Assembly (NCBI GenBank): GCA_030704615.1
Contig: CM060734.1
Location: 52,654,042-52,718,041, forward strand
DNA from: Takakia lepidozioides
Lineage: Eukaryota > Streptophyta > Takakiopsida > Takakiales > Takakiaceae
DNA: 64,000 bases
Direction: 5' to 3'
Shown here: one piece after another, positions 1 through 10,133 of the stretch
Numbering within the stretch: the first letter of the stretch is position 1
Layout: every line of letters starts with the position of its first letter
Program-made: the position numbers and the translations under genes
The notes under the pieces: model-generated
What the model saw: only the letters and a program-made list of their open reading frames with translations
Databases searched by the model: none
Told to the model about the DNA's origin: nothing

Positions 1-340
1 CAAATTACAAGTGGCAACCACAGAATTGACCAATGAAGTTACAGCACAAAACTCTCGCAAATGCTCTAAAATAAATCCAAACTGAGTAAACTTCTTATTG
101 TGTCACTGTATTTACAGTCAACTTCTTAGTCCGAGGAAGAGCCCAGAACCTCATATCTCTACAGAATGTAGGATGTGACTATATATTCTCTGTGGAAGAT
201 ACCGATTGGAGGATACTGGATCAAACACAAACGTAGTAAACAACTGCATGCCAGACTCAAAGTTGTAGTTCCTAGTATCATATAAAGTGGGTCCATGAGG
301 AACTTTCGTAGCTTGAATGGTTATAGGTCTTATGTACTAC

Positions 341-1127
341 CTGTCAAACTCATCAATGCAGCAGAGGCCGCCATCTGCCAACACCAGTGCCCCAGCTTCC
401 AGCATCCACTCTCCCGATTTCAAATTACCACATACAGATAACCTCAGCAACAACTCAAGCGCTCTGTAATACGTGGACCATTACCACTACAATGAGGTGG
501 TATTTGAAGTGACTTGTTACCTCCATCCTTGACAGCAGTAAGTGTGAGGCCGGCACTGGTGCTGCCAAGGCCTGTAGTCATTACCGATCGATGACTCAGC
601 TTTGCCGCATACTTAAGAAACCGTGACTTGCCCGTTCCTGTCATAAACCAAAAGTTGCAATCAACAGATGCTTAACAACTTAACAGGGGAACATCTATGA
701 ATACATGCATGACTCATCCACTTACCATGGTGGCATGCATCAGCATGTGCCTACCAATTTCATTTTCAACAAAGAATATTGCTTGTAGGTTGTTTATCAA
801 ATCTTGCTATGGTTTCTGTGGACGTTATTGATCTTCCAAAATTATACAGTGCATTAATTGTAGTGGTTTATGTTATACTGCAACTTACCCACATCAATTT
901 TTATAACAGTTCTACAAGGGTGCCATTTTAGCACGAGTGGCAAAGTAGTATACATTCGGAACCCCAACAAGAGCTATACTGATGAAAACCTTTTAGTGGG
1001 ATATAACTTGGACAGACAAAAACCAATCACTGACCTGGGTCACCAATGAGAAGGAGATGGGATTCACCGCGAACCCTTGTGCCCGATGCATCCACATGTT
1101 GAACTCCCCCGATCAATGTGAGTGCAA
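341..1127 (-). CDS. MCM9: MCM9-like DNA helicase, central exons (3' half, runs off left edge)
   Basis: Three exons of an MCM-family AAA+ helicase that fit MCM9, a factor in homologous recombination and interstrand crosslink repair. Exon 1127-1035 encodes [20 protein letters not shown] followed by a GDP motif. Exon 637-521 carries Walker A (GTGKS) and the [12 protein letters not shown] segment. Exon 410-341 carries [11 protein letters not shown] and Walker B (CCIDEFD). Donors GTCAGT, GTAACA and GTAGTA and the CAG/GAG acceptors keep the frame through all three exons, with no stop. Upstream residues are absent on this strand, but the matching N-terminal exons lie inverted at 2814-6554. The exon expected between the halves (the ILRGICPQVFG region) was not found. 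It reads as half of a gene split by a rearrangement; a second, partial gene copy is the alternative. Confidence 0.82.
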
Positions 1128-1404
1128 CTGTGAAGTCCAATGGAAGGATTTTAGGCACAATTACAAGCAATCAGGCAAAACCCAACCCAACACATAAGAA
1201 ATGCTTCAAACTATGCTTGCAGTTTAGTATTATACAGATGGCATAGGGAAAACACAACATTCTAACCAATTAATTCTCCTGCTTTCCTCCCGCACAAACC
1301 TGCCTGTGAAGAATCTTACAGATTTCATTCCCAAGCCCTAGTTCACATCTTCACTCATGGTTAGTCATCTACAAGGAGGTCGAAGTCTGTCTCGGGCTTT
1401 AACT

Positions 1405-1590
1405 TTACCTTTCTTTCTTGGCAGCTTACGTGCACGAGGCCTTGACCCTTAGGCAATCCCTTAAGCAGTAGTTGCTTTTGGGCTGCTTTTTGGCTCTGGT
1501 TTTCTCCTCTCTCTTGTTTTTTCCATTTTGTCCCGTAAGCTCTTTGAGCTTTCCGTGGACGTTATTTCATTTCATTTCATTTCTTGTTAC
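1405..1590 (+). repeat. 3' tail of a LINE-like repeat, copy R1, ending in (ATTTC)n
   Basis: The segment has a GAGGCCTTGACCCTTAGGCA head, a TTTTCCATTTTGTCCC core, a GAGCTTTCCGTGGACGTTA block and a TTTCATTTCATTTC tail. The same order recurs at 5110-5245 (-), 5445-5670 (-), 32540-32640 (+) and 52395-52560 (+). At 32.5 kb it directly follows a Cys-rich LINE ORF end, so it is probably that element's 3' UTR. It lies inside the interval that must contain the left breakpoint of the MCM9/ICMT inversion. Confidence 0.6.
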
Positions 1591-1947
1591 ACAGCACATG
1601 GGCTATGTGAGACCTGCAAGCTTCACCATAAATAAGCCATACACCTGGGGACAGATGTTTTGCAAGATAGTGTTGCGACCTGGGCACAAACAAACAAGGA
1701 AAGTTTTGAAGAACTGTATCTAAATGCTTGAAAGGTCGGAATGAATTCCTTGAGGATGTTTATGGTCTGCACAATAGTTTCAAGTGGGAAATTCTTATAG
1801 CTTCTGACCATGTGCCTCACTACATAGGCTTTGGTTTGATCATGAGTGATATAGGATACATGATAAGAAAGAGTCTCGCAAATGGAGCACAAACAATTAC
1901 AAACTTCAGATAAACAAAAGAATCTTCCAGGGAAATAAGGAACTAAC

Positions 1948-2101
1948 AGCCGATGGAGGTGCGCCGGCCATGAAACCGAAGCGCCAACAGAAACTCGGAG
2001 ATATGAAAGACGACCAGCGCACCCAACATCCACCATAGTTGCTTGATCGGACTCATCCCCGTTTCTGATCCCCAAGCTTCGATTTTAGAGTGTACATCCA
2101 T
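1948..2101 (-). CDS. ICMT: ICMT first exon (isoprenylcysteine carboxyl methyltransferase)
   Basis: ICMT methylates the C-terminal prenylcysteine of CAAX proteins in the ER membrane. An ATG at 2101-2099 opens a frame with MSPIKQLWWMLGALVVFHIS followed by EFLLALRFHGR. This matches the start of plant ICMT, whose first membrane helix has the pattern FFH-S-E-x-LA-x3-HGR. A donor (GTTAGT) at 1947 ends the exon in phase 1. The frame is open further upstream, so a longer N-terminus is possible. The next recognisable ICMT exon is on the opposite strand at 10001-10133, so the gene is interrupted in the same way as its neighbour MCM9. Confidence 0.68.
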
Positions 2102-2813
2102 TGTAACGTGCAGTGCTGTTACATGTGCTGCTTCTATCAGCGAATTCCGAGTCTTCTGAAACAGGGCATCAATTTCGTTCTTCACCTTCACAAACAAATT
2201 TGTTATTCTTGCAGACATGACATGAAATACCCATCTACAGCTTGCGATCAGACAGGGACTGTGAGAGATATCGATCTGAAAGTCAACGATGATGATCCAT
2301 GGTGGACAAGCGGATGGGTGGACGATGAACGAAAAGTGGTTTTCGTCGTAGCGCATACTGTAGGGTTCTTGCTGTTTTCCCGCCTAATTCCTCAAAACCG
2401 CAACGTGGCATTTGGCCCAACCCCTGGAAGGCCGAGTGATTTATTAGAGAGATCACTGATCTCCGCCGAAACCACGTTGGATTCATCGGATATGTTCACT
2501 GGATGATGCAAATCTGTGGGCGATTTTCCCAGTCAAAATTGTCCATAGCACTCATTTCGTGACTTACAGCATGTCTGAACAGAAATGGGCGGCGAATTGA
2601 ACTTGAAGATATGTGGGTGCTCATGTGAGAAGATGCTACATAGTCACTTTGCCTGGGTGGAAATTTGGCGCCTAGATTGATGAAGAGGTCCGTGTCAGGT
2701 GTTTGTGTATGCGAGAAACCAGGAGAGAAGCAGAAGAAAGAGGAGAAGGAGAAGATCGGGAGCTAGAGCTACAGAGACTTTATGTGTTGAGGGAGTGCAA
2801 TCTATGAGTTTGA
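2102..2813. promoter_or_regulatory. Head-to-head intergenic region between ICMT and MCM9 (candidate bidirectional promoter)
   Basis: About 0.7 kb separates the ICMT start (reading left) from the first recognisable MCM9 exon (reading right). No convincing TATA box was seen in either direction. A purine-rich GAGAAGGAGAAG stretch lies near 2720-2760. The promoter role is inferred from gene orientation only. Confidence 0.35.
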
Positions 2814-5800
2814 AACGAAAGTGCTGCGAAGAATACAGGGGGCCATGTGAGTCAAGCGGCAGAGGCGGGGGCAGTGCTTGATACAGAGTATGTTGGAGTA
2901 TTCCAGCAGTTTTTAGAGCACCACCATGCTGAAGCTCTTGAATCGCTTCTTCTTGCAGACGACGACTCACGGCATTACCCTCTCATTGTTCAGTAAGTCC
3001 TCATTTTGGAAGAGAAAACATCAAAATTGTGCATTGGGTTGGAGGGTAGAAATGGTTGTATGATTGTGTCAAGCCAACTTGGCAGAGGGGGAGGGAGAGA
3101 GGATAGAGTGAGGGAGGCAGGTCGTAAGGGGGGGTCGAGGGAGACAGTCTGAATTGTCTGAATTGTGCTTTTCTTGGGCATGTGCAAATTCTTCTGTTTG
3201 TGTTTGCGAAAATCCGAGAAGAAGTCTGAGGAAGAATCGATAAGTGCTGGAAAGGTGGAGGGCTCAATGATGGATGCAATTCAAATTCAGGTTATGCTGT
3301 GCAGGTATTCTGAATTTTTGGATGCCAGCCCAGCTATCGCCAACCTTGTGTACTTCTATCCTGCCAAACTCCTTTCACTGTTCGATGTTGCAGCACGGGA
3401 GGCCCAGGTAACTTGATTACTTAAATTACTGCTTCATGTGAATAGCTTTGGGGACCCTTAATAAGGAGGGGCTCTGCTCTTTGGATTTGCAGGCTGTGGT
3501 TTTATATTCTCATAAGCAGCCCAAAAGTATGTCCGTGAAAGATAATGTGCATGTTCAACTAAGTGTGCATGGCTCAGCTATGGAATGCCCTGGTATGTGC
3601 TATTTACTACTTGGCTTCTTCTTTCATGTTGTGATGTGTCAGAGTAGACTGTACTAAAGGAATTGTAGCTATACTCCGACGCACATGTCTCTGAGCAGGG
3701 TTCTCAGTATGTGATGCATAGACTGAACCTCTTTAGTTGTGGGTTGCCTTTCTAAGGAAACAGTATCTTAGGTGTATGTAAAACCAGATGGAGATTAGAA
3801 TTTTCTAAAGTGGAAAAATGGCCACCCTGGCCATAATGGTACATTATGCACATAGCTGTCAGGTTCTTACGAAAAGGCAGAAAGCTAGTAAGAGAAGCCA
3901 GTTAAAGAGTCTAATGGAGTAACTCCTACATCCTTAAAGAAAGCACCCAAGTGTCTAAGCATAGCTATCAGAAATCCTGCTGGCTACAACCTCAAAGCCT
4001 TATCTGTAGTTGCAACTTCCTTGTCAGAAACGCGTCCCAACATTGGACACATCCGGTGGGAGCATGTTGGTGAGCTACTAACACTCAAAGGGACTGTCAT
4101 TCGGTCGGGTGGGATCAAAATACTTGAGGGGGAACGTGAATATGAATGCACTAAGTGCAAGCACAGGTGCGAGTTTCCCCAACTTGCCCCTTTGATTGGA
4201 TATCTCCAGCAGTCATCTGTGGAAGTCTTATTCCTATTAGGTCTTTAATGGACACCGAAAAGCATCCCATCTGTACCCGGAGTTAGGGTCTATATCCCTT
4301 TTATGCTCACCCACTTATCTCCTGGAAAATCTGCAACAAATGTTGGGAAGAGAAGTCAAAAGATAACCTGTTTGTGAGGTAGGTATCCTAGAAAATATGC
4401 CATGCATGATTCAAGTGAAGTGGAGACACAACGAAAGGGATGTCACAGACAGATTGGCGTTGGCCCAAATTTCTGGCAAATCACCACGTGGCCTCTATCT
4501 CCTTCGACAGGGTGTGTCTGAAATGGATTTGTGCTGTTTCAGCTCTTATAGAGATGAGTGGGCATGTCCAGATTCAAGGTTGAACCAGAGTTGGAGATGG
4601 GTAATTCCCTTCAGCTACCAGCAATCTGCCCCTCTCAGGTTTGGAAAATTTCAGTGTGTGTCACCGGGGTACACCTCCTGTGTCCACCACATCAGCAGAT
4701 TTATGTATTGTGTTTTCCTAGAGACAAATATATATGGATACATGCACAGATGAATTGACTGACTACTGGACACCTGCATTGTCACACATAGATAAAAAGT
4801 TGATGAGTCTGCCAGAAAGATGGACCAGACAGCCATACAAAACTTGACAAGTATACTGTTATGTGTTACAACATGTGCAAGGGTGCATTGAGCTAGGAAG
4901 GTGTGGAATTAGTTCCAATTTCATCTGCTAAAATGCCAATCGGAGGATTTCTACCATGGGTTTCTTCTGCCTTCTGTTGGAAATATATCTTTGTCTGCGC
5001 CTGCACACTTGAAGAGAGGCAAGAGTTCGTAACGTCAGAATGTCCACAGGAATCCTTCAGTGTTATGGAACAAGAGTTGTAACAAATAAGGAAACAATTT
5101 AGAGGTAGTGAGAGACTGGAAGGAAGAAGAAATGAAACTTTGTAATGTCTGCAGAAAGCTCGAAGAGCTTCTGGGACAAGAAAAGAAAGAAACAAGAAAG
5201 ACATAGTGCCCTCCACAAGCAGCCCAAAGGCTCAAGGGATTGTCCAACAGTCATCACCTCATGTAGATAAGCTGCCAAGCTTTTCTGGTCCTCCTATGGA
5301 AGACATAGATTGGGTATCACGGAATAGACAGTTGAAAGAAAGACATCTCTGCTTGCCATAGCTTCAGGTCACCATCCTCAAGAGTGAGAAGAAAGTTTAG
5401 TATGTCCACCAGAAGAGGTCCCAAACATGAGAGGTAGGAAGAAAGGAAATGAGATGGTGCTTTATAACGTCCGCGGAAAGCTCATAGACCTTATGGGACA
5501 AAATGGAAGAGAACATGAGAGAGGGGAAACAAACCAGAGCCAAAAATAAAAACTATTGCTAGAGAAAGGGAGAATGGAGGAAATTTTGTGACATCTAATG
5601 GCGGTCACAAGGGCCATGGGAGAGAAAAGAAAAAGAAGGAAGAAAAAGGAGTGAAATGAAATGAAATGGTGCTTTACAACGAAAGGAGAAAGGAGAGGAA
5701 GAGGCATTGGCGCAGTGGGTGGGGTCCCCAACCATTCAGATCTGATGGTAGCATTTCCTTCTACCCCATGCTACTAACTTGAGTTTGGCTTCAAACTTGC

Positions 5801-6554
5801 AGCGAACAAAACCATGCACCGGTGGAAACTTTAGGTGTGTGGAAGAGACCACAGTCTGCCATGACTATCAGGAAATCAAAATCCAAGAGAGTATGCAGAC
5901 GCTAGGAGTGGGCTGCGTGCCGCGATCAATTACTGTTGTCATTGAGAATGATCTGGTGGATGTTGTCAAGGCAGGCGGTAAGTTTGAAATGGAAAACCTA
6001 GGGATGCTACTCATTATGTCAGCTTAGATGTTCCCAAGTCTATCGCCTCTTGAATTTGTGTTTCTCTGGTGTGAAGATGAGGTTGCTGTGACTGGGGTGC
6101 TATATGCCAAGTGGCAACCACATGTGAAAGACGTGCGCTGTGATCTAGAGCTTATGTTCCTTGCCAACTACATCAGGCAAATCTTTACTTGTCTCTGTGT
6201 TTTATGCTTTCTAGTGGAATGGACAATTGAAACCTTACTCACCTTTTTTTATCCTTTTTAATGGTTAGACAATTTCTCACCATATGTGGCTGCTAGTTCC
6301 TTATGTCTCGGTCATGAAATCAATCTTGGACTATGGTAATTTGTGTATTTAGAGGGATAGACTGGTCCAGACTACTGCTTTAAATGAAAGAGTGATATGC
6401 ATAGGAAAAGTGAGATTAACAGATGCAATGTCATATGTGAGTCTTGGCTGTGACAGGAAAGCAAATGAACTGAAGGCATCTATTGATGTATCTGAGCCAG
6501 TGGTGCAGCAGTTTGAGCAGTTTTGGTGCTCCTTCTGTGATAACCCCTTAAAAG
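2814..6554 (+). CDS. MCM9: MCM9-like DNA helicase, N-terminal exons (5' half)
   Basis: Eight consecutive exons encode the MCM N-terminal region: 2814?-2992, 3305-3407, 3493-3592, 4028-4166, 4572-4638, 5803-5977, 6077-6176 and 6457-6554. Phases agree at every junction. Landmarks are YVGVFQQFLEHHHAEALESL in exon 1, LLTLKGTVIRSGG and the zinc pair CTKCKH in exon 4, VCHDYQEIKIQES in exon 6 and VTGVLYAKW in exon 7. Intron 7 (6177-6456) starts with GC, not GT. Exon 8 ends in DNPLKG, exactly where the ATPase half should begin; that half is found inverted at 341-1127. The start codon is unresolved: the frame opens after TGA 2811-2813 and exon 1 has no ATG, so a further 5' exon is likely. Intron 5 holds LINE-tail repeats. 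Confidence 0.85.
5110..5245 (-). repeat. LINE-like 3' tail repeat, copy R2 (diverged)
   Basis: Read on the minus strand it has GACAATCCCTTGAGCC, TTGGGCTGCTT and GAGCTTTCTGCAGACATTA in the same order as copy R1 at 1405-1590, in the opposite orientation. It lies in MCM9 intron 5. Confidence 0.5.
5445..5670 (-). repeat. LINE-like 3' tail repeat, copy R3
   Basis: On the minus strand it carries GGCTCTGGTTTGTTTCCCCT, TTTTGTCCCATAAGGTC and GAGCTTTCCGCGGACGTTAT. A second AT-rich piece with ATTTCATTTCA lies at 5640-5670. It is inverted relative to R1 at 1405-1590 and sits in MCM9 intron 5. Confidence 0.55.
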
Positions 6555-6555
6555 G

Positions 6556-8109
6556 TTTGTGTTCAACCAGCTGGCTGTCTTCTTCGGGTATCTTTTCCTT
6601 TCAGAAGTTGAGATGCAGGTATTTGACACACGCAAGAGTGAGATCGAAGGGTTTGTGTGTCTCTACAACAGAGGGATGTACTCATTAGACTTTGCTTCTT
6701 GTAGCCTGGCGGCAATAGAGCCTGTGCCTGGAACAGTAAGGGGAAGTGGATGGGGGCCCACTAGTGGATGAGCCTTTCCTAATGGTGGTGTCAACATGAT
6801 TAGCTCTATATACTTTTGGAAGGAAGCTTTTGTATAGCATCAGTTGAGTTTTTTCTCACCCTGTATCAGAAACAATGCAACCCACACCTTTCAACATTGG
6901 CTCTAGCGTTAAATGTTGCCAAAAAGAGGTGGAGTGACTCTTGTTTGGAAGAATACCCATTATTGTCTATCATTTAGCTGGGTAAATGTACCATTCAAAG
7001 GTAGGCAAACTACTCATCGTTTGACCTTAGTGTAGGCCTAAGCATGAGAAGTTCCTTTGGTAGCCCATGAGCCCCACTTGTTCGTCACAGGTTGTGAGGG
7101 CTTCAGTCTATTCAACGGAGATCTCTAGGGACTTCAAAAACTCATGTCCTCTCTTCTACCATCTTGGCTTGTTTCACAGGTCAGTGTTGTTTCTAAGGGG
7201 TACAGTGAGCAATCTTTTGGTATCTTTTCTTGTCCTTCTGAGCCAACTGGAGCCCCTACCTCCTGTTACGATCTCGAATCTGCAGGAGACACATACTGTG
7301 GCTAGTCGAAGGACGTTCAGCAGCATCATCTCTTCAATATCGACTCTCCCTCTGAGCAGGAAAAGTGGAATTTTGTAGATCTGCCATTTGGACAAGCCAT
7401 TAAGTTCAATTGTCCTTCAAGCCTTTTTCTCTCTCAGAAACAGAATTTGTACGCTGTCCATCGTTCTCCAACAGACATAGTCGGCCTCTCTGTCTCCCTC
7501 TCTCTCAACTATGAACATAGCTGCTTCTTCCGAAGAACCTTCCTTCCATGCTTTGATAGATGTGTTAAGGGTGTGTTACTCAAGTAATTTGCACATAAAT
7601 ATACCCCTGGTTAAGGGAAGATAGTGTGTACACTCTGCATAGGGGAGGTCTGGGACCATTTGCTTCTTTGTTGAAATAAATTTCTCCATAATCAAAGAAA
7701 TGTGAATGTGGACTAAGCAAGACTCGAGGGTCGAGAATGGAATTGCCACTATAGACTGTAAGATTTGTTATTTCTATTTATGGTCTTTCTCTTAGCTCTT
7801 TTACTTTAGTGATGAAAGTGGAAAGGCTACTATAGACTGTAAGCTTTGTTATGCCTAAGTAGGGTGTGTCTCTTAGCCCTTTTAGCAATAGAGCTCACAA
7901 ATTGCTGGATCATCTTGTCCCCCATGTTTGCAATATGAAATTGAAACTTTTGAAGAATGAGACCTTCTCTCGGGTCTGTGTGTTAGCTGTGAGCCCCAAC
8001 ATTTGCTACAGGAAACTGAATGTTTGAAGCTCAAGACCTTTTCTTTGGAACATAAGTGCTATTAGCCTTATCCTGACCCGGGACCAACGTTGTTCATGGG
8101 ACTGAGCAT
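6556..8109. other. No gene recognised; diverged local duplications at 7745-8050
   Basis: No coding exon could be recognised, including the missing MCM9 exon 9 or ICMT exon 2. Two imperfect direct repeats are visible. The phrase ACTATAGACTGTAAG recurs at about 7752 and 7830. A second pair, containing GTTTGCAATATGAAATTGAA and its diverged copy, lies at about 7926 and 8001. The right-hand breakpoint of the inferred inversion must lie here or further right, before 10001. Confidence 0.4.
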
Positions 8110-9165
8110 ATGTGGTCGTCAAGTTGTAAAACTTGGCAGAACTATAGGGTGTTGGGTGTGGAAAGGCCGTCCAAACATACACCAATACATAGAGACTTCT
8201 TTGACATAGACCACGGTGTAGCTCAAGGATGTACCCTCTCCCCTCTGCTCTCCAATGTTTTCATCAATCAATTACGCAAGGTTGTGGAAAGTGAGGGACT
8301 GGGTTATGGGTGGGTGGTGCTACCATACCAGCCCTTATGTTTGCGGATGACTCCGCAGGCGTAGGGGAGACTCCATCCAATCTTCAGCAGTTGATTGATT
8401 GCGCAAAGAGATACTTTGACCTTTGGGGGCTAGAGGCTAACGTCAGTGAATGCGCAGTGGTGGGCATTCGACAACCGGGGGGAGGGAGGAGGCAACCTCA
8501 AGTGGCAGTGGAGAAGCCAAGAGATTCCTGTCCTCCCTTCCTACACATACCTTGGTATTGACTTTCCTCCAACTGTAATTTGGAAGCACGTATACAAAAA
8601 GTTGTTCAATCTGGGAAGTGCAAAGCGTTGGGTCTCACTAAATTTTTCCACTGCAGAGGGATCAACTGTGAAGTAAAAAAAACCATGCTTTGCCGCGTTA
8701 TCAACCCTACCTTGGAGTACGCATCTGCAGTGTGGGTTGATAACTCCAACCAGGCTAAGTCCCTAGAGTCTATTCAAGTTGGGGTTCTCAAGGAGTGCCA
8801 GCATACTCCAAAACAGCTAATGTGGCTGTTTGAGGTGCGGCATTCCTCCCTTAAGCTCCCGACGAGATGAATTCAATTTTAGATGGTGGGGTCAGCTGCA
8901 GCGTATCAGTAATATCAGATATCCTAAAGTTAATCGACTCTATATCTTGGAAGCAGGATCGCCCTGTCAAACAGGCTAAGTCCTGGCGGAAGAGGGTGGA
9001 AGAGATTTTCAAGGATCTGAATCTAATTCCGCAAGTCTTCTTCCCTGACTTTCCAGTCTGTGACATGGTACTCATTCTCTCCCTCTCAAAATTGGGTGTT
9101 TCTCAATGGCCAGAATTCTACAGCAAGCAAAGTACTCTTTTGTCCTTGTTTTCCTGATTTCCGTT
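8110..9165 (+). mobile_element. Non-LTR (LINE) reverse transcriptase fragment
   Basis: The reading frames, broken by frameshifts, encode the C-terminal part of a LINE reverse transcriptase. HGVAQGCTLSPLLSNVFINQ is at about 8214-8273. The catalytic FADD box follows in a shifted frame at about 8340. Further on come LQQLIDCAKRYFDLWGLEAN, YTYLGIDF and a LEYASAVW thumb-like segment near 8715. The endonuclease and N-terminal RT parts are missing, so it is a 5'-truncated dead copy. It lies between the MCM9 5' half and the distal ICMT exon. Confidence 0.75.
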
Positions 9166-10000
9166 CTCAGGTGCACAGAAAGGTCAACAAGTACACTTAG
9201 CAGTAACTTGGAGGAACTAATGCTCAACTCTAATTTACACCATACTACTTGTGAGCCTCCAGGTCAACAAGTGGTACTCCAGGAGTATCCCAAGGGACCT
9301 TTAGCAAAGTCGAAAGTGCAACTAAGCCATAGGTACTTTCAAACAAGAAAGTAGCAAATGGAACAACATAGTAAATGATCCATGAGGCGAGGTGACCATT
9401 TTCCAATTGCGATCCAGTCAGTGTCGTAAGCATCCTTGCGTAGGAGGGATGCCCTTGTCGCAAGTCTCAAATAAAGTGTTACCACACTTTTCTCCTTGCT
9501 AGTATCATTATGAGTATTAACGGTTAACCCTCCTTGGTCCAAAATTTGGGGTGAGTTCTTGTATCCATTATAACTTTAGGCAAAAGTTGGTTTAAAGGCA
9601 ATCTGGGTTCTTCTGTTTGTATATATCTTAAGTGGCAGCAAAGGGTTCATAGAAGGAATATTTGAAGGCCCAAAACTGTTTTCAGGGGTGCTTGGCTTTC
9701 GCGCTCTCTTGTCCTCCCTACTAATGTGGGTGGATGGTCTATATGCTAAGGACTTGATTCAATAGCCCTAAGAATAAAAATGAGGAAGTAAGTCTATTAT
9801 TCTAGATGAGCAAGTCTCTTCACGGATTGCATACATAGTCTTAAGCAAGGCGGGGCTGTAGAATTGCATAGCTCATCTAGAACTTTAGACATAGTCTTAG
9901 CTATAGAAGGGTACTCAAATAGATTCACTTGTATTAGTAGGACATTCAACCTTACTTGCATGGAAGCTTACCTCTTAATAGCAAGAATTTGTTGTTACAG

Positions 10001-10133
10001 GTTTGTACGTCACCCTGGCTACTTGGGTTTTTTCATCTGGTCAGTGGGTACTCAGGTGTTGCTTTGCAATCCAGTTTGCACAGTTGGCTATGTTGTTGTC
10101 ACATGGCGATTTTTCAACGACCGCATCCCATAT
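10001..10133 (+). CDS. ICMT: ICMT internal exon (catalytic segment)
   Basis: After a TTGTTACAG acceptor the exon encodes FVRHPGYLGFFIWSVGTQVL, then LCNPV and WRFFNDRIPY. This is the most conserved stretch of ICMT: RHPxYxGF contacts the methyl donor region and RIPYEE follows in the family. The residues after RIPY do not continue as ICMT. No donor GT follows at the usual point and no last exon (the QFFG...PSG-PF tail) was seen to the right, so this copy may be truncated. Its partner first exon is on the minus strand at 1948-2101. Confidence 0.7.

Noticed and set aside
1728-1913. Plus-strand ORF with GLIMSDIGYMIRK, loosely like the ICMT GL...G..IRK segment
   Set aside because: Alignment needs a gap, no donor GT follows, and its strand and position do not fit the simple inversion model; probably chance.
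1623-2075. 150-residue minus-strand ORF overlapping ICMT exon 1
   Set aside because: Frame-shifted relative to the ICMT codons and without a domain.
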